The notes: generated by a model not told the origin, from the letters alone. Positions 54,248 to 62,581 are shown, numbered from the stretch's first letter. The stretch: 64,000 bases of DNA from Azotimanducus sp963663145 (GCA_963663145.1 OY760134.1:186001-250000); one strand, 5' to 3'. Made by a program: numbers and translations.

Positions 54248-54456
54248 CGGAAAACGCTAAGTTGCTATGGCTTGTATTTTCCTATGCAAGGAATCGCTTC
54301 GAACACACCATTCTCGTGCGGCGCTGTATCTAAACGCTGCCGACTGCCGACATCAACTTCGTGTGCAACCGGAACATCCTTTACATTTCTCTGCCCCGTC
54401 AAGGGAGAATCTTCTGCGCCCTCTAATTCGCAATTTGGTTTTGTTCAGAAGGGGTG

Positions 54457-54837
54457 TTATGCCTTTTCGCTTGCCGTTTCAATATTAGTTCGCACGCTGT
54501 TGGCCATTGCGCGGGCCAGTTCCACTGGTACAGCATTACCAATCCATCTCGCTGTCGCGGCGATCGGCCACACCTGTTGCTCGGGAGGGAAAAACTCGTA
54601 TCCCGATGGAAACGTCTACAGCAATGCCGCCTCCCTGAGCGAAATCGCCCGATCGTGCTCCGGGTGCCCAAACCTGCCATTCCTGAATCCTGTGCATTGT
54701 GTCGTGATCGTCGGTGCCAGCGCATCCCACGACATTCGCCCGTAGACACTGCCGTACCACTTTCCAGATTCGCGTTCGTGGCGCTTAGCGCGAAGGCTTG
54801 CATCCCGGTCCCTCCAAGTTTCACTATTGACGATTGT
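54457..54837 (-). pseudogene. C-terminal remnant of a C5-cytosine methyltransferase with an amber codon
   Basis: Reads WRDRDASLRAKRHERE, WYGSVYGRMSWDALAPTITT, QCTGFRNGRFGHPEHDRAIS, LREAALL, then TAG (54616-54618), then TFPSGYEFFPPEQQVWP and ARWIGNAVPVELARAMA. The stop replaces the Gln of the motif IX phrase REAALLQTFP. The last phrase is motif X. The N-terminal two thirds with motif I and the catalytic PCQ are missing; the sequence breaks at the start of the abiEi gene on the other strand, so it was truncated by a rearrangement. Confidence 0.88.
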
Positions 54838-54854
54838 TCAATAGAAACTTACTC

Positions 54855-55580
54855 ATGAACATATCAGGTGCGGTCAATCGAACTATCGACAACATCCCCC
54901 CAGGAAAACTGTTCGGTTACGAGGTCTTTGCAGAATACTTGAATTCTCCAAACGCCGTTATTAGGGCAGTGGGTCGGCGCGTTGAGAAAGGACGATTGAT
55001 ACGGGTAGAAAAGGGAATCTTCTACACACCTAAGCAAGGGATTCTCGGCGAGGTGCCAGTATCCGACGAAGAGCGATTGCGAAACCTTCTGTTCAAGAAT
55101 GGGAGGCGAGTTGGTTACATCACCGGCGCGGCACTCTACAACCGACTTGGACTTTCCACGCAGATTCCGAGGAGTTTCACGATCGCCTCGGAACGCGCCC
55201 CTCAAACTAAAGATTTTGGCACCCTTCAGGTGAAACTGATTCGGGCGCGGGCACCGATTACGGAAGCAACCGTTCCGCTGTTGGAAATCCTAGATGTCCT
55301 TCGAAGCCCGAAGCAAGTCCAAGGCACTGATGTCGGTGAGGTGCTCCGAATTCTTGCGCGGTATCTAGATGAGCTCGCGCCGGTGCAGACGAAAAAACTG
55401 CAACGTCTCGCTTTGGCCTACTACAACGCCGGGACAAGAGCGCTGCTCGCGATGTTGCTGACGAGAAACGGAGTTGAAGTTCAACAATTTGTTCGAGGTT
55501 CGTTTAATCCCACTACGAGATTTGAGGTCGGACTTGATCCGGCCGAGTGGCCCGAAGCACGTGCTTGGGGTATCCGATGA
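54855..55580 (+). CDS. abiEi: AbiEi-type antitoxin (DUF6088), second copy
   Basis: 241 aa. Winged helix (LFGYEVFAEYLNSPNAVIRA, VGRRVEKGRLIRVEKGIFYT), DUF6088 core (GYITGAALYNRLGLSTQIPR, FTIASERAPQTKDFGTLQVK) and C-terminal helical part (ALAYYNAGTRALLAMLLTRN). Complete. Its TGA overlaps the ATG of the toxin gene, which is destroyed. ATG 54855 chosen over TTG 54834. Confidence 0.87.
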   Translation: MNISGAVNRTIDNIPPGKLFGYEVFAEYLNSPNAVIRAVGRRVEKGRLIRVEKGIFYTPKQGILGEVPVSDEERLRNLLFKNGRRVGYITGAALYNRLGLSTQIPRSFTIASERAPQTKDFGTLQVKLIRARAPITEATVPLLEILDVLRSPKQVQGTDVGEVLRILARYLDELAPVQTKKLQRLALAYYNAGTRALLAMLLTRNGVEVQQFVRGSFNPTTRFEVGLDPAEWPEARAWGIR

Positions 55581-55803
55581 ATCTCCATGAGTCGCCGGGA
55601 GCATTCCTGGAACTCATTCAAGCTGCTGCTGGTACTACAGTATTAGCGCCTCCTATGTGGAGAAGGGCTATTGGGTAACACGATCTCTCAAACGCCCCCA
55701 TGAATCTGAAGCTACAGACTTATTCGTCCTGAAGTGTGGAACGTCGCTTTCAGAAGCTCTTTAAATCATTAGGCGTTTTTCGGAAGACATAGATCTTGCG
55801 CTT
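55577..55803 (+). pseudogene. abiEii: wreck of an AbiEii nucleotidyltransferase toxin
   Basis: ATG overlaps the antitoxin stop (MNLHESPGAFLELIQAAA). After a frame change near 55630 the next frame reads SASYVEKGYWVTRSLKR, LFVLKCGTSLSEAL, then TAA (55762-55764), then IIRRFSEDIDLALP. The motifs GTSLS and FSEDIDL are those of AbiEii. The rest is missing; the sequence runs directly into a copy of the 3' end of the AbiEi-like gene (55802). The toxin cannot be made. Confidence 0.85.
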
Positions 55804-55854
55804 CCATCAATACCACGGGAAGCACTCCCACACCAAATGCTCGGCAGCGTCGCG
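55802..55854. repeat. duplicated 3' fragment of the AbiEi-like gene
   Basis: Matches 51008-51060 in the same orientation. It lies exactly at the point where the AbiEii wreck stops, so it marks the junction of a deletion or recombination. Confidence 0.85.
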
Positions 55855-55894
55855 GCTACGTGATGCGCAGGAGCGTGCTACGCCCGCAACGCAC

Positions 55895-56290
55895 TCACCC
55901 CCACACCCGCCCCTGCCAGCCCGACGTTCCCGCAAGCGAATCGAACTGACTATCCTTCGATGCCAGCGGCCAGTTCATTTCAATGGCGGTGGCCGCAATG
56001 AAGCGGTCGAATGGATCTCGATGCGCCCAATCGAGCACCGCCGTACGCGACGCGATTGCGCGCGTCAGTGGTGCGGATAGCGTTTGCCGTTCGGCTAAGA
56101 GTACATCCATGTGCGGCACGATTTCCGGCCATTTCCCCAACCGTGCCTTGCGGACGACTTCATAGGCGCTGATGGGGCTGACATGAACGGATTCGGCTTC
56201 AAGAATTGCGGTTTTCACGGTACCGCTGAGCCGAGACGAGTCCATGAGGCTCCAGACCCACGTATGTGTGTCCAAAAGGATGGCGCTCAC
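55895..56290 (-). CDS. vapC: PIN-domain toxin (VapC)
   Basis: 131 aa. AILLDTHTWVWSLMDSSRL holds the first Asp, VSPISAYEVVRKARLGKWP the Glu, and HRDPFDRFIAATAIEMNWPL the later Asp residues, as in the VapC group with the DTHxxxW opening. All acidic positions are present. The GTG at 56290 overlaps the antitoxin TGA. The pair looks functional. Confidence 0.9.
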   Translation of the reverse strand: MSAILLDTHTWVWSLMDSSRLSGTVKTAILEAESVHVSPISAYEVVRKARLGKWPEIVPHMDVLLAERQTLSAPLTRAIASRTAVLDWAHRDPFDRFIAATAIEMNWPLASKDSQFDSLAGTSGWQGRVWG

Positions 56291-56517
56291 GAGCCTCCTT
56301 CCCAAAGATGCAATTCATCGCGGTCCATTTCGTCTTCGAAATCCGGGACTCGGTCAACGAGGTGCGCCAAGGTATCGAACTGAAATCCCTGCGACTTCAC
56401 GGGCACCAAACGGACCGCTGGATTGCCCTTGCGTGCGATCACAACTTCCTCGCCCGCTTCAGCGGCAGCGATGAGCTTGGAAAGCTGTGACTTGGCATCG
56501 TGCATGTTGACCAGCAT
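56287..56517 (-). CDS. Phd/YefM-type antitoxin
   Basis: 76 aa. MLVNMHDAKSQLSKLIAAAE, GEEVVIARKGNPAVRLVPV and an acidic C-terminus (DFEDEMDRDELHLWEGGS) are typical. Antitoxin and repressor for the PIN toxin that follows. An inverted repeat 15 bases upstream is its probable operator. Confidence 0.9.
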   Translation of the reverse strand: MLVNMHDAKSQLSKLIAAAEAGEEVVIARKGNPAVRLVPVKSQGFQFDTLAHLVDRVPDFEDEMDRDELHLWEGGS

Positions 56518-56531
56518 CGTATTTTCTAGGT

Positions 56532-56546
56532 TAGCTAGTCTAGCTA
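56532..56546. promoter_or_regulatory. operator of the Phd/VapC pair
   Basis: TAGCTAG and CTAGCTA flank a single T, a perfect 7-bp inverted repeat 15 bases upstream of the antitoxin ATG. Confidence 0.6.
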
Positions 56547-56686
56547 GTATGTGCTGCGAAGAGCGCTTCCGTCAAGCTGCGCCCGTGATGAACACTTCGA
56601 AACAATTGTCTACCAGCAAGTTGACACAGGACGCTATGCAGGCGCGTAAAGTGGCCACTCGAAAAGTCAGCACGCAAACGGATCCA

Positions 56687-57400
56687 ATGAAGAAGCTCGT
56701 TCTCATCATTCCTCTCCTATTAACCGCCTGTGCCCATGGGCCGGTCCTGCTGCAGGTCTACGGAGATGGGCATGAGGCCGCAATACGCGAAGCGTTGGAG
56801 GAATTCGCCGATACACGAGACTTGCCCATTGAACGACCCGAAGTCGTTCCGGCGACTGCAAATGCCGAGATCACCTTGGTGCATTCCAACGATTACGAAT
56901 CGGCCTCCGTCGCGTGGGAGCTCGCGGATCTTCTGCAGACCCTGGGGACCGATGTACGCCTTCAACGCGTTCGACTGCAGAATCACTTGGTGACTGGCAG
57001 GCGCGTTGGCGTGTTCGTGCGAGATGAATTCCTGTCGGAGGATGCCGATGATGATGAGGGGGTCGGCCAGCTCATCTGTTCGCGAGACGACTCTGATGCG
57101 ACCATCCTTCTATACGAAGATGGCACCATGGAAGTACACACCTATATTCCAATCGGAGACGAAATCTCCGGTCAGAACTATTCGGGTACTTGGCAAAAGT
57201 CGGGAGGCGACGTTTTCCTCGAGCCAAGAGACCTCGGCACCATAGTGTTTCGTGCGACCGAGGACTGCATAATCAAGCCGGATGTCTTGCGATCGGCCTG
57301 CGATGCGGAACTCACATGGGTCAGCGGAGAATCCATTCCGCTGTTGAAAGGGTGTCCGGTCATTGCGACCAACACGGTTCACGTTGGGTTTCGAGACTAG
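56687..57400 (+). CDS. lipoprotein of unknown function
   Basis: 237 aa. Lipoprotein signal KKLVLIIPLLLTACAHGP with Cys after LLTA. The first domain (VYGDGHEAAIREALEEFADT, ITLVHSNDYESASVAWELAD) resembles periplasmic alpha/beta modules of the LytR/CpsA C-terminal type; the second has a WxTW-like strand (SGQNYSGTWQKSGGDVFLEP). Two cysteine pairs late in the protein may be disulphides. Upstream in-frame starts would give a spurious N-terminus antisense to the antitoxin gene. Confidence 0.7.
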   Translation: MKKLVLIIPLLLTACAHGPVLLQVYGDGHEAAIREALEEFADTRDLPIERPEVVPATANAEITLVHSNDYESASVAWELADLLQTLGTDVRLQRVRLQNHLVTGRRVGVFVRDEFLSEDADDDEGVGQLICSRDDSDATILLYEDGTMEVHTYIPIGDEISGQNYSGTWQKSGGDVFLEPRDLGTIVFRATEDCIIKPDVLRSACDAELTWVSGESIPLLKGCPVIATNTVHVGFRD

Positions 57401-57469
57401 GCCGACAGCGAAGTCCGGCGCTGTGGCTGGACGCCTTCAATCACCCTGCGTCGAAGCGACCATCTCCAG

Positions 57470-59308
57470 TCAAAGCAGCTCCATCCCTTCCAAGTCGCCC
57501 TTCTCACGCCACTCCTTCAAGAGTCGATTAAACGCGTTGATGCCGGGGGAATAGTTGGAGAATAGGGCACCCTCATTGTTGCCGAGCGATCCTTCCCGGT
57601 TGTAGTAGCCAGGCGTACACGCCTGCAAAAAGGCACGGACATTCGCATCCGCGAGCTGGCTGATCTCCTGCACCCAAGCTTCTTCTGCCGCCTCGGTAAC
57701 CTCGATACGCTGCTTTCCGCGTTTCTTGACCTCTTGGATGATGTGGCTCACATGGACGGCCTGATCATCAAACATGGCGGTCATATTGACCGAGAATGCA
57801 TTTTGGTTGATGCCGATCGTGAACCAGTTCGGGAACCCGTGACTGCTTAGACCGTGCAAGGTGCGAAACCCGTTTTGCCAATGTTCGTAGAGTGACTCGC
57901 CATTGCGTCCGATGGTGTCGAAATCGACTCGTCTGTGTGCGGATGTCGTGATCTCGAAGCCGGTGGCATAGACGATGCAATCCACTTCGTATTCGATGCC
58001 ATTGGCGACCACGCCATGCTTGGTGATGCGGTCCACCCCCTTGGCGTTGGACACGTCGATCAGGTGAACGTTTTCACCATTAAAGGTCGCGAGATACTCG
58101 TCGTTGAATGTGGGTCGCTTGCAGAATTGCCGGTACCAAGGCTTGAGCGCCTCCGCCGTCTCCGAATCGGTGACCGTCTCATCCACGCGCGCGCGGATTT
58201 CATTCATTTTTTGAAAGTCGGCGACCTCGGAACGAAGCTGGATTTCCTCCATATTGAGCGCACCCAAGTCTGATTGCCGACGCGCCAGCGAGATACCGAT
58301 CCTTCGTGCGATATCGGTCCAACCATCGGCCACCAAGTCCTCGCCAAAATTCTGGCCGAGCAGTGAGGCGGCAAAGTTCTCGCGTCGCTGTCGTTGCCAG
58401 CCGGGACCGAGTTCTGAATACCACGCTTCGTCGGTTGGCTTGTTGCCGCGCAGATCCACCGATGAGGGCGTTCGCTGAAAGACGTACAGCTTCTCGGCGT
58501 GTTCGCCAAGAAAGGGTACACACTGGATGGCGGTGGCACCCGTGCCGATGACGGCGACGCGCTTGTCGGCAAGCTTGGTAAGGCCTCCCGAGTGGTCGCC
58601 TCCGGTGTAGCCGTAATCCCATCTCGAGGTATGGAAGCTCTTGCCTTCGAAGTCGCTGATGCCCGGGATTTTGGGCAGCTTGGGACGATTCGCGGGTCCC
58701 GTGGCTTGAATCACGAACCGCGCCCGGATCTTGTCATCGTGCTCCGTGGAGACCTGCCAGCACGCCTCTTCTTCCAGCCACCGCACCTCGGTGACGCGCG
58801 TCTGGAAGATGGCTCGGTCTCCCAGCTCGAAATACTCGGCCACGCGATGAACGTGTTCGTAGATTTCCGGTGCGTAGGAGTATTTTTCCTTCGGCATATA
58901 GCCGGTCTCTTCGAGTAGTGGCAAGTAGCAGTAGGACTCGATATCGCACTGCGCTCCGGGATAGCGATTCCAATACCAAGTCCCGCCGAAGCTGCCGGCG
59001 GCTTCGATGATGCGAAAGTTGTGAATCCCGCGCTCCTTGAGTCTTGCGCCGGTCATGAGGCCGCTGAATCCGGCACCTATGACGACCACGTCCAATGATA
59101 GGTCCACAGGCGCTCGCTCATAGCCAGGTTCCACATAGGGATCGTCATCAGAAAAGTGGGCGAGTTCACCTTCGGCCTCCAGATACTGGGCTTCAGCGTC
59201 TGCGCGAACTCGCCGATCACGCTCGTCCCGGTATTTTTCGCGCAAGACCTCTGGATCAAAATCCAAGTCGGGAAACATATTGTGCAGCCGCTCCCGCTCG
59301 CTCGGCAT
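57470..59308 (-). CDS. Baeyer-Villiger-type flavin monooxygenase
   Basis: 612 aa FAD- and NADPH-dependent enzyme that inserts oxygen next to a ketone. FAD-binding VVIGAGFSGLMTGARLK, the FGGTWYWNRYPGAQCDIESY loop, the family fingerprint FEGKSFHTSRWDYG (FxGxxxHTxxW), NADPH-binding VAVIGTGATAIQCVPFL and a late DCIVYATGFE. An N-terminal 70-residue extension is like that of 4-hydroxyacetophenone monooxygenases. ATG 59308 has GAGGAG eight bases before it. The gene is divergent from the zinc-responsive merC cluster. Confidence 0.93.
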   Translation of the reverse strand: MPSERERLHNMFPDLDFDPEVLREKYRDERDRRVRADAEAQYLEAEGELAHFSDDDPYVEPGYERAPVDLSLDVVVIGAGFSGLMTGARLKERGIHNFRIIEAAGSFGGTWYWNRYPGAQCDIESYCYLPLLEETGYMPKEKYSYAPEIYEHVHRVAEYFELGDRAIFQTRVTEVRWLEEEACWQVSTEHDDKIRARFVIQATGPANRPKLPKIPGISDFEGKSFHTSRWDYGYTGGDHSGGLTKLADKRVAVIGTGATAIQCVPFLGEHAEKLYVFQRTPSSVDLRGNKPTDEAWYSELGPGWQRQRRENFAASLLGQNFGEDLVADGWTDIARRIGISLARRQSDLGALNMEEIQLRSEVADFQKMNEIRARVDETVTDSETAEALKPWYRQFCKRPTFNDEYLATFNGENVHLIDVSNAKGVDRITKHGVVANGIEYEVDCIVYATGFEITTSAHRRVDFDTIGRNGESLYEHWQNGFRTLHGLSSHGFPNWFTIGINQNAFSVNMTAMFDDQAVHVSHIIQEVKKRGKQRIEVTEAAEEAWVQEISQLADANVRAFLQACTPGYYNREGSLGNNEGALFSNYSPGINAFNRLLKEWREKGDLEGMELL

Positions 59309-59411
59309 GGCTCGCTCCTCTGTCGGTTTGGATGGGTGAAGGGACAAGTATAGCGAGAGCGGCAGGCGAGTCTTGGGAGGGCTGCCAGCCATCCGCTCCA
59401 CTCGTGGAGCG

Positions 59412-59429
59412 GAACGTTATAACATAGCG
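59412..59429. promoter_or_regulatory. Zur-like box
   Basis: GAACGTTATAACATAGCG contains the GTTATAACAT core of proteobacterial Zur sites. It is 26 bases before the merC start and the cluster includes the zur gene, so autoregulation by zinc is likely. Confidence 0.7.
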
Positions 59430-59454
59430 CCTATCGACCAAAAAGAATCTTGTC

Positions 59455-59895
59455 TTGGATATTTCGCTGAGTCGGCCAAAGACCTGTTGCGGCCGCGTCG
59501 AAACTGGAACCCCTCGCTTGGATTTGTATGCAGCGAGCCTCTGCACGCTGTGCCTCGTCCATTGTGTTGCCTTGCCGTTGATCGCGGCGCTGCTCCCCGT
59601 GGCGGCGCAAGTTTCGGACAACGAGTTGGTGCACCAAGCACTGGTATTGCTGGCCGCGCCAGTGACCCTTTGGCTGCTTTGCAGGGCCGTGATAATCGAA
59701 GCCAGTTGGCTGTTCTTTGTCTTGGCATCCTTTGGCCTCGGGCTGCTGTTGCTGGCGGCATTTTTCGAGGCGGCGTCGGCCCATGAGGAACTTATTACTA
59801 TCGTCGGTGCCACGCTTTTGGGCTTCGCCCACCTGCGGCGCTGGTCGCAGCATCGCTGCGCTCCAGCAGAAATACCTATCGTCGGCGAGAGCTAA
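59455..59895 (+). CDS. MerC-domain membrane protein
   Basis: 146 aa. Four membrane helices; the first region has LCTLCLVHCVALPLIAALLP with the cysteine/His pattern of MerC, later helices PVTLWLLCRAVIIEASWLFF and FVLASFGLGLLLLAAFF, and a HxxxxR end. MerC moves mercuric ion, but chromosomal MerC-domain proteins next to zur are more likely zinc-related. TTG start; a later TTG at 59515 would remove the cytoplasmic N-terminus. Confidence 0.82.
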   Translation: MDISLSRPKTCCGRVETGTPRLDLYAASLCTLCLVHCVALPLIAALLPVAAQVSDNELVHQALVLLAAPVTLWLLCRAVIIEASWLFFVLASFGLGLLLLAAFFEAASAHEELITIVGATLLGFAHLRRWSQHRCAPAEIPIVGES

Positions 59896-59917
59896 GGTTG
59901 CTAAGGGAGGTCTTCCT

Positions 59918-60394
59918 TTGCGTGATGCGCCGAACTTAGAGTTGAACATATCGGCCAAGTGGCTCAAGCTGGCCGAAGCGCGTTGCGCCGAAACCAAGAA
60001 CCGTTTGACGCCGGCACGCTTGGTCGCCTATGCCGAGATCTTGAATAGTGGCGGCCCGATTTCCGCATACGAACTCATCGCTCGACTCGAGCAGAAGGAG
60101 CAGCGAAAGATCGCACCACCAACTGTCTACCGACATCTCGACTTTCTCATGCGGGTCGGTCTCGTCCACCGGCTGGAATCCACTCAATCCTTTGTGGCCT
60201 GCGAACATCCAGGCCACGAGCATGCAAGTCAATACTTGCTGTGTACAGAATGCGGTAGTGCGGATGAACTGGAATCCGGCGAGCTTGAGCAGTTGCTGGC
60301 GCAAGCGGCCGACCAACACGGATTTCAACCAGACAAGTCGGTCGTCGAAATCACCGGAGTTTGCGGAGACTGCGCCCACCTCGAATCTCACTGA
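59918..60394 (+). CDS. zur: Zur, zinc-responsive Fur-family repressor
   Basis: 158 aa. Winged helix (LTPARLVAYAEILNSGGPIS, PPTVYRHLDFLMRVGLVHRL), metal-site region EHPGHEHASQYLLCTECGS, and the structural zinc CxxC pairs CTEC and CGDC. Represses zinc uptake and zinc-independent paralogue genes. TTG 59918 is preceded by GGGAGGT. It is 22 bases after merC and probably co-transcribed from the Zur box. Confidence 0.9.
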   Translation: MRDAPNLELNISAKWLKLAEARCAETKNRLTPARLVAYAEILNSGGPISAYELIARLEQKEQRKIAPPTVYRHLDFLMRVGLVHRLESTQSFVACEHPGHEHASQYLLCTECGSADELESGELEQLLAQAADQHGFQPDKSVVEITGVCGDCAHLESH

Positions 60395-60422
60395 GAAATC
60401 ACGAAGCAAGCGGAAGAAGATA

Positions 60423-60944
60423 TTGGCACAAACTCCGAGCAGACTTCATCACAGCGCGCTGGTCGTCAAAGATCTCGCGGTCTCTAGAACATTCTACGAA
60501 GGCATCCTAGGCTTGCCACTGGTGGCGACTTGGTGCGAAACCAGCGAGCGGTTGGGAGACTATTGCCATGCGTTCTTTGCGCTGGGTGATGATTCGGCGG
60601 TGGCGCTCTTTCAGTTTGCGCGGGATGATGTCTATCAGCTGCTGAAACGGCCGGATAAGCTTTCGGCCTTTCATCATCTGGCACTGAACGCAAGCCAATC
60701 GCTTCAAGATGAAATTCGGGGCAAGGCAGAGGCGGCGGGAATAGAGCATCACAGGGTTGACCACGGAATGTGCATTTCCCTCTACCTTGATGATCCAGAT
60801 GGCCATAAGCTCGAGATCACCTGCGATTGCGAGCAAGTCGTTGCGCAGGCGGAGTTCATTCGCCATCGCGCGCCCGAAGAACTGGAGCGCTGGCTTGCCG
60901 GTGATCGAAGAACGAATAATGATATTCGCGAGACAAGCATATAG
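60423..60944 (+). CDS. VOC-family (glyoxalase/dioxygenase) protein
   Basis: 173 aa. Two babab modules of the vicinal-oxygen-chelate fold: LHHSALVVKDLAVSRTFYEG, ILGLPLVATWCE (first metal His), then SAFHHLALNASQSLQDEI, and ISLYLDDPDGHKLEITCDC with the last Glu ligand. A C-terminal extension (EELERWLAGDRRTNN) is unusual. Substrate unknown. TTG start, 28 bases after zur. Confidence 0.85.
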   Translation: MAQTPSRLHHSALVVKDLAVSRTFYEGILGLPLVATWCETSERLGDYCHAFFALGDDSAVALFQFARDDVYQLLKRPDKLSAFHHLALNASQSLQDEIRGKAEAAGIEHHRVDHGMCISLYLDDPDGHKLEITCDCEQVVAQAEFIRHRAPEELERWLAGDRRTNNDIRETSI

Positions 60945-61049
60945 AGCGCTTATGCATCGTGCCGGGATCAACCTCTACCGGAGCAACGAGGATTAGACGT
61001 TCTTCGCGGGCGCTTGCGGTCAAGCAAAAAATGAGTTAGATACCGTGTC

Positions 61050-61125
61050 TGGCGTCCCCTAGGGGACTCGAACCCCTGTTGCTGGGATGAAAACCCAGAG
61101 TCCTAGGCCACTAGACGAAGGGGAC
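61050..61125 (-). tRNA. tRNA-Glu (UUC)
   Basis: 76 nt with encoded CCA. Acceptor GTCCCCT pairs with AGGGGAC; the anticodon arm CTGGG-TTTTCAT-CCCAG carries TTC; the T arm is GGGG-TTCGAGT-CCCC (stem CAGGG/CCCTG variant). The cloverleaf is standard. No duplicate of its 3' end was found elsewhere in the window. Confidence 0.97.
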
Positions 61126-61282
61126 CCGGAAAAGGACGGCTATTATACGTGGATGATCGATTTCCGGCTAGTGTGTGTCGCAGTGTGCGTTGCAGGCGGG
61201 TTTCAGATTTGTACAAAGTGGCAGTCACAACCGATAATTTCTGCCACGTTAACGAGAAGACGCTAGCGTAAAATCTCATCCT

Positions 61283-62581
61283 ATGTCCGAGCATGTGCCA
61301 TCCCCAACCGAAGCAAAGGAGAACGGTGCGTTTTACACGCCTTTTTCTGTTGCCAAGACACTTGTTCGCTTCGCCGCCCGCACGCCGAAAGACCGACTTC
61401 TCGATCCAGCCTGCGGTGACGGACGTTTTGTCGCATGTCATGTCAACAGCGTTGGTGTGGAGCGAGATTCGGCCGCTGTTGCTACGGCGGCTGAACGCGC
61501 GCCAAGCGCTGAAATCCATCGTGGCGACTTCTTCAGTTGGGCGGAGAGCACGGATGAACGATTCGACTGTGCGGCGGGCAACCCTCCGTTTATCCGCTAT
61601 CAGGTATTTGCGGGCGCTACCCGGCAACGAGCCCTTCGGATATGCCGGAATCTCGGAGTCGCTTTCTCGGGCCTCACAACTTCTTGGGCACCGTTTCTTG
61701 TAGTCGCAGCCGCGCTCCTCCGTCCGGGTGGTCGGATGGCATTCGTGGTACCTGCATCCATCGGCCATGCGCCCCATGCTGCTCCACTCGTCGAGTATCT
61801 AGTTGGAAGTTTCGACGCCGTTCGAATTATTGCCTTGCGTCGGAAGCTGTTTCCTCACTTGTCGGAAGACTGCTGGCTTCTGTTCACTGAGGGCTTTGGC
61901 GGCTCGACCAGCCATATTCAGTTCACCCCTGTCGAATGCTTCGACCGCCTCGACGCGCGACTCATGCACATGGCCTCCAGTCTCGTACCTGTCGAGGAAT
62001 GGCGACACGAATGGAATCGCCGACTACGACCCTACCTGTTGGATAGCATCGGGCGGTCCCTCTACCTCAACGCGGCACGATCAGAGTCTTCGGTCAGGCT
62101 CGGAGATATTGCGTCCGTGGGTATTGGCTACGTTACTGGCGACAACAGCTTCTTTCATCTGCGGCCATCCGAAATCAAGCGGTGGGAGATTCCAGAGAGC
62201 TTTCTGCACCCTACGGTGCGAAATAGCCGAGTGCTACCGAGAGAAGTTCTTTCGACCGGCACTGTGGAGCATTGGCGTCGGTCAAATCAACCTTCTTTCT
62301 TGCTTCGAATCCCCAAGAGCGCGGACCTGCCTCAAACTGTTCAAAGTTATCTTGATTCGCCGCGCGGCCAAGAAGCGCGCCGTGCTTACAAATGCCGAAA
62401 TAGGACACCTTGGTATTCCGTACCGGATGTCCGAATTCCTGCGTTTTTCCTCACGTACATGTCTGGAGCCTCACCGTCGTTGGTGAGGAACTTCGCGGCT
62501 GCAACATGCACCAACGCCCTTCACGCCGTCCACTTGCACAGGGACAATGACGCTGATCGACTGGTGCTGTCCGCAACCTGA
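61283..62581 (+). CDS. N6-adenine DNA methyltransferase (Eco57I/TaqI-like)
   Basis: 432 aa. ENGAFYTPFSVAKTLVRFA and DRLLDPACGDGRFVACHV are the SAM site, CAAGNPPFIRYQVF the catalytic NPPF. A C-terminal target-recognition part follows (VGIGYVTGDNSFFHLRPSEI, RIPAFFLTYMSGASPSLVRN, TNALHAVHLHRDNDADRLVL). Relatives extend by about 60-100 aa beyond this point, so the C-terminus seems cut. The next frame is the 3' half of a restriction nuclease, so a deletion probably fused the two genes. Confidence 0.88.
   Translation: MSEHVPSPTEAKENGAFYTPFSVAKTLVRFAARTPKDRLLDPACGDGRFVACHVNSVGVERDSAAVATAAERAPSAEIHRGDFFSWAESTDERFDCAAGNPPFIRYQVFAGATRQRALRICRNLGVAFSGLTTSWAPFLVVAAALLRPGGRMAFVVPASIGHAPHAAPLVEYLVGSFDAVRIIALRRKLFPHLSEDCWLLFTEGFGGSTSHIQFTPVECFDRLDARLMHMASSLVPVEEWRHEWNRRLRPYLLDSIGRSLYLNAARSESSVRLGDIASVGIGYVTGDNSFFHLRPSEIKRWEIPESFLHPTVRNSRVLPREVLSTGTVEHWRRSNQPSFLLRIPKSADLPQTVQSYLDSPRGQEARRAYKCRNRTPWYSVPDVRIPAFFLTYMSGASPSLVRNFAAATCTNALHAVHLHRDNDADRLVLSAT

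Noticed and set aside
22795..54618. TAG reassigned to glutamine in this organism (genetic code change)
   Set aside because: hflK, purA, the FGE-like gene, the antiporter and the SnoaL-like gene all end in TAG at normal lengths, and each interrupted gene has only one TAG. Ordinary C-to-T mutation, or weak suppression, fits better.
61050..61125. tRNA-Glu as the integration site of the defence island
   Set aside because: No integrase is present and I found no second copy of the tRNA 3' end in the window.
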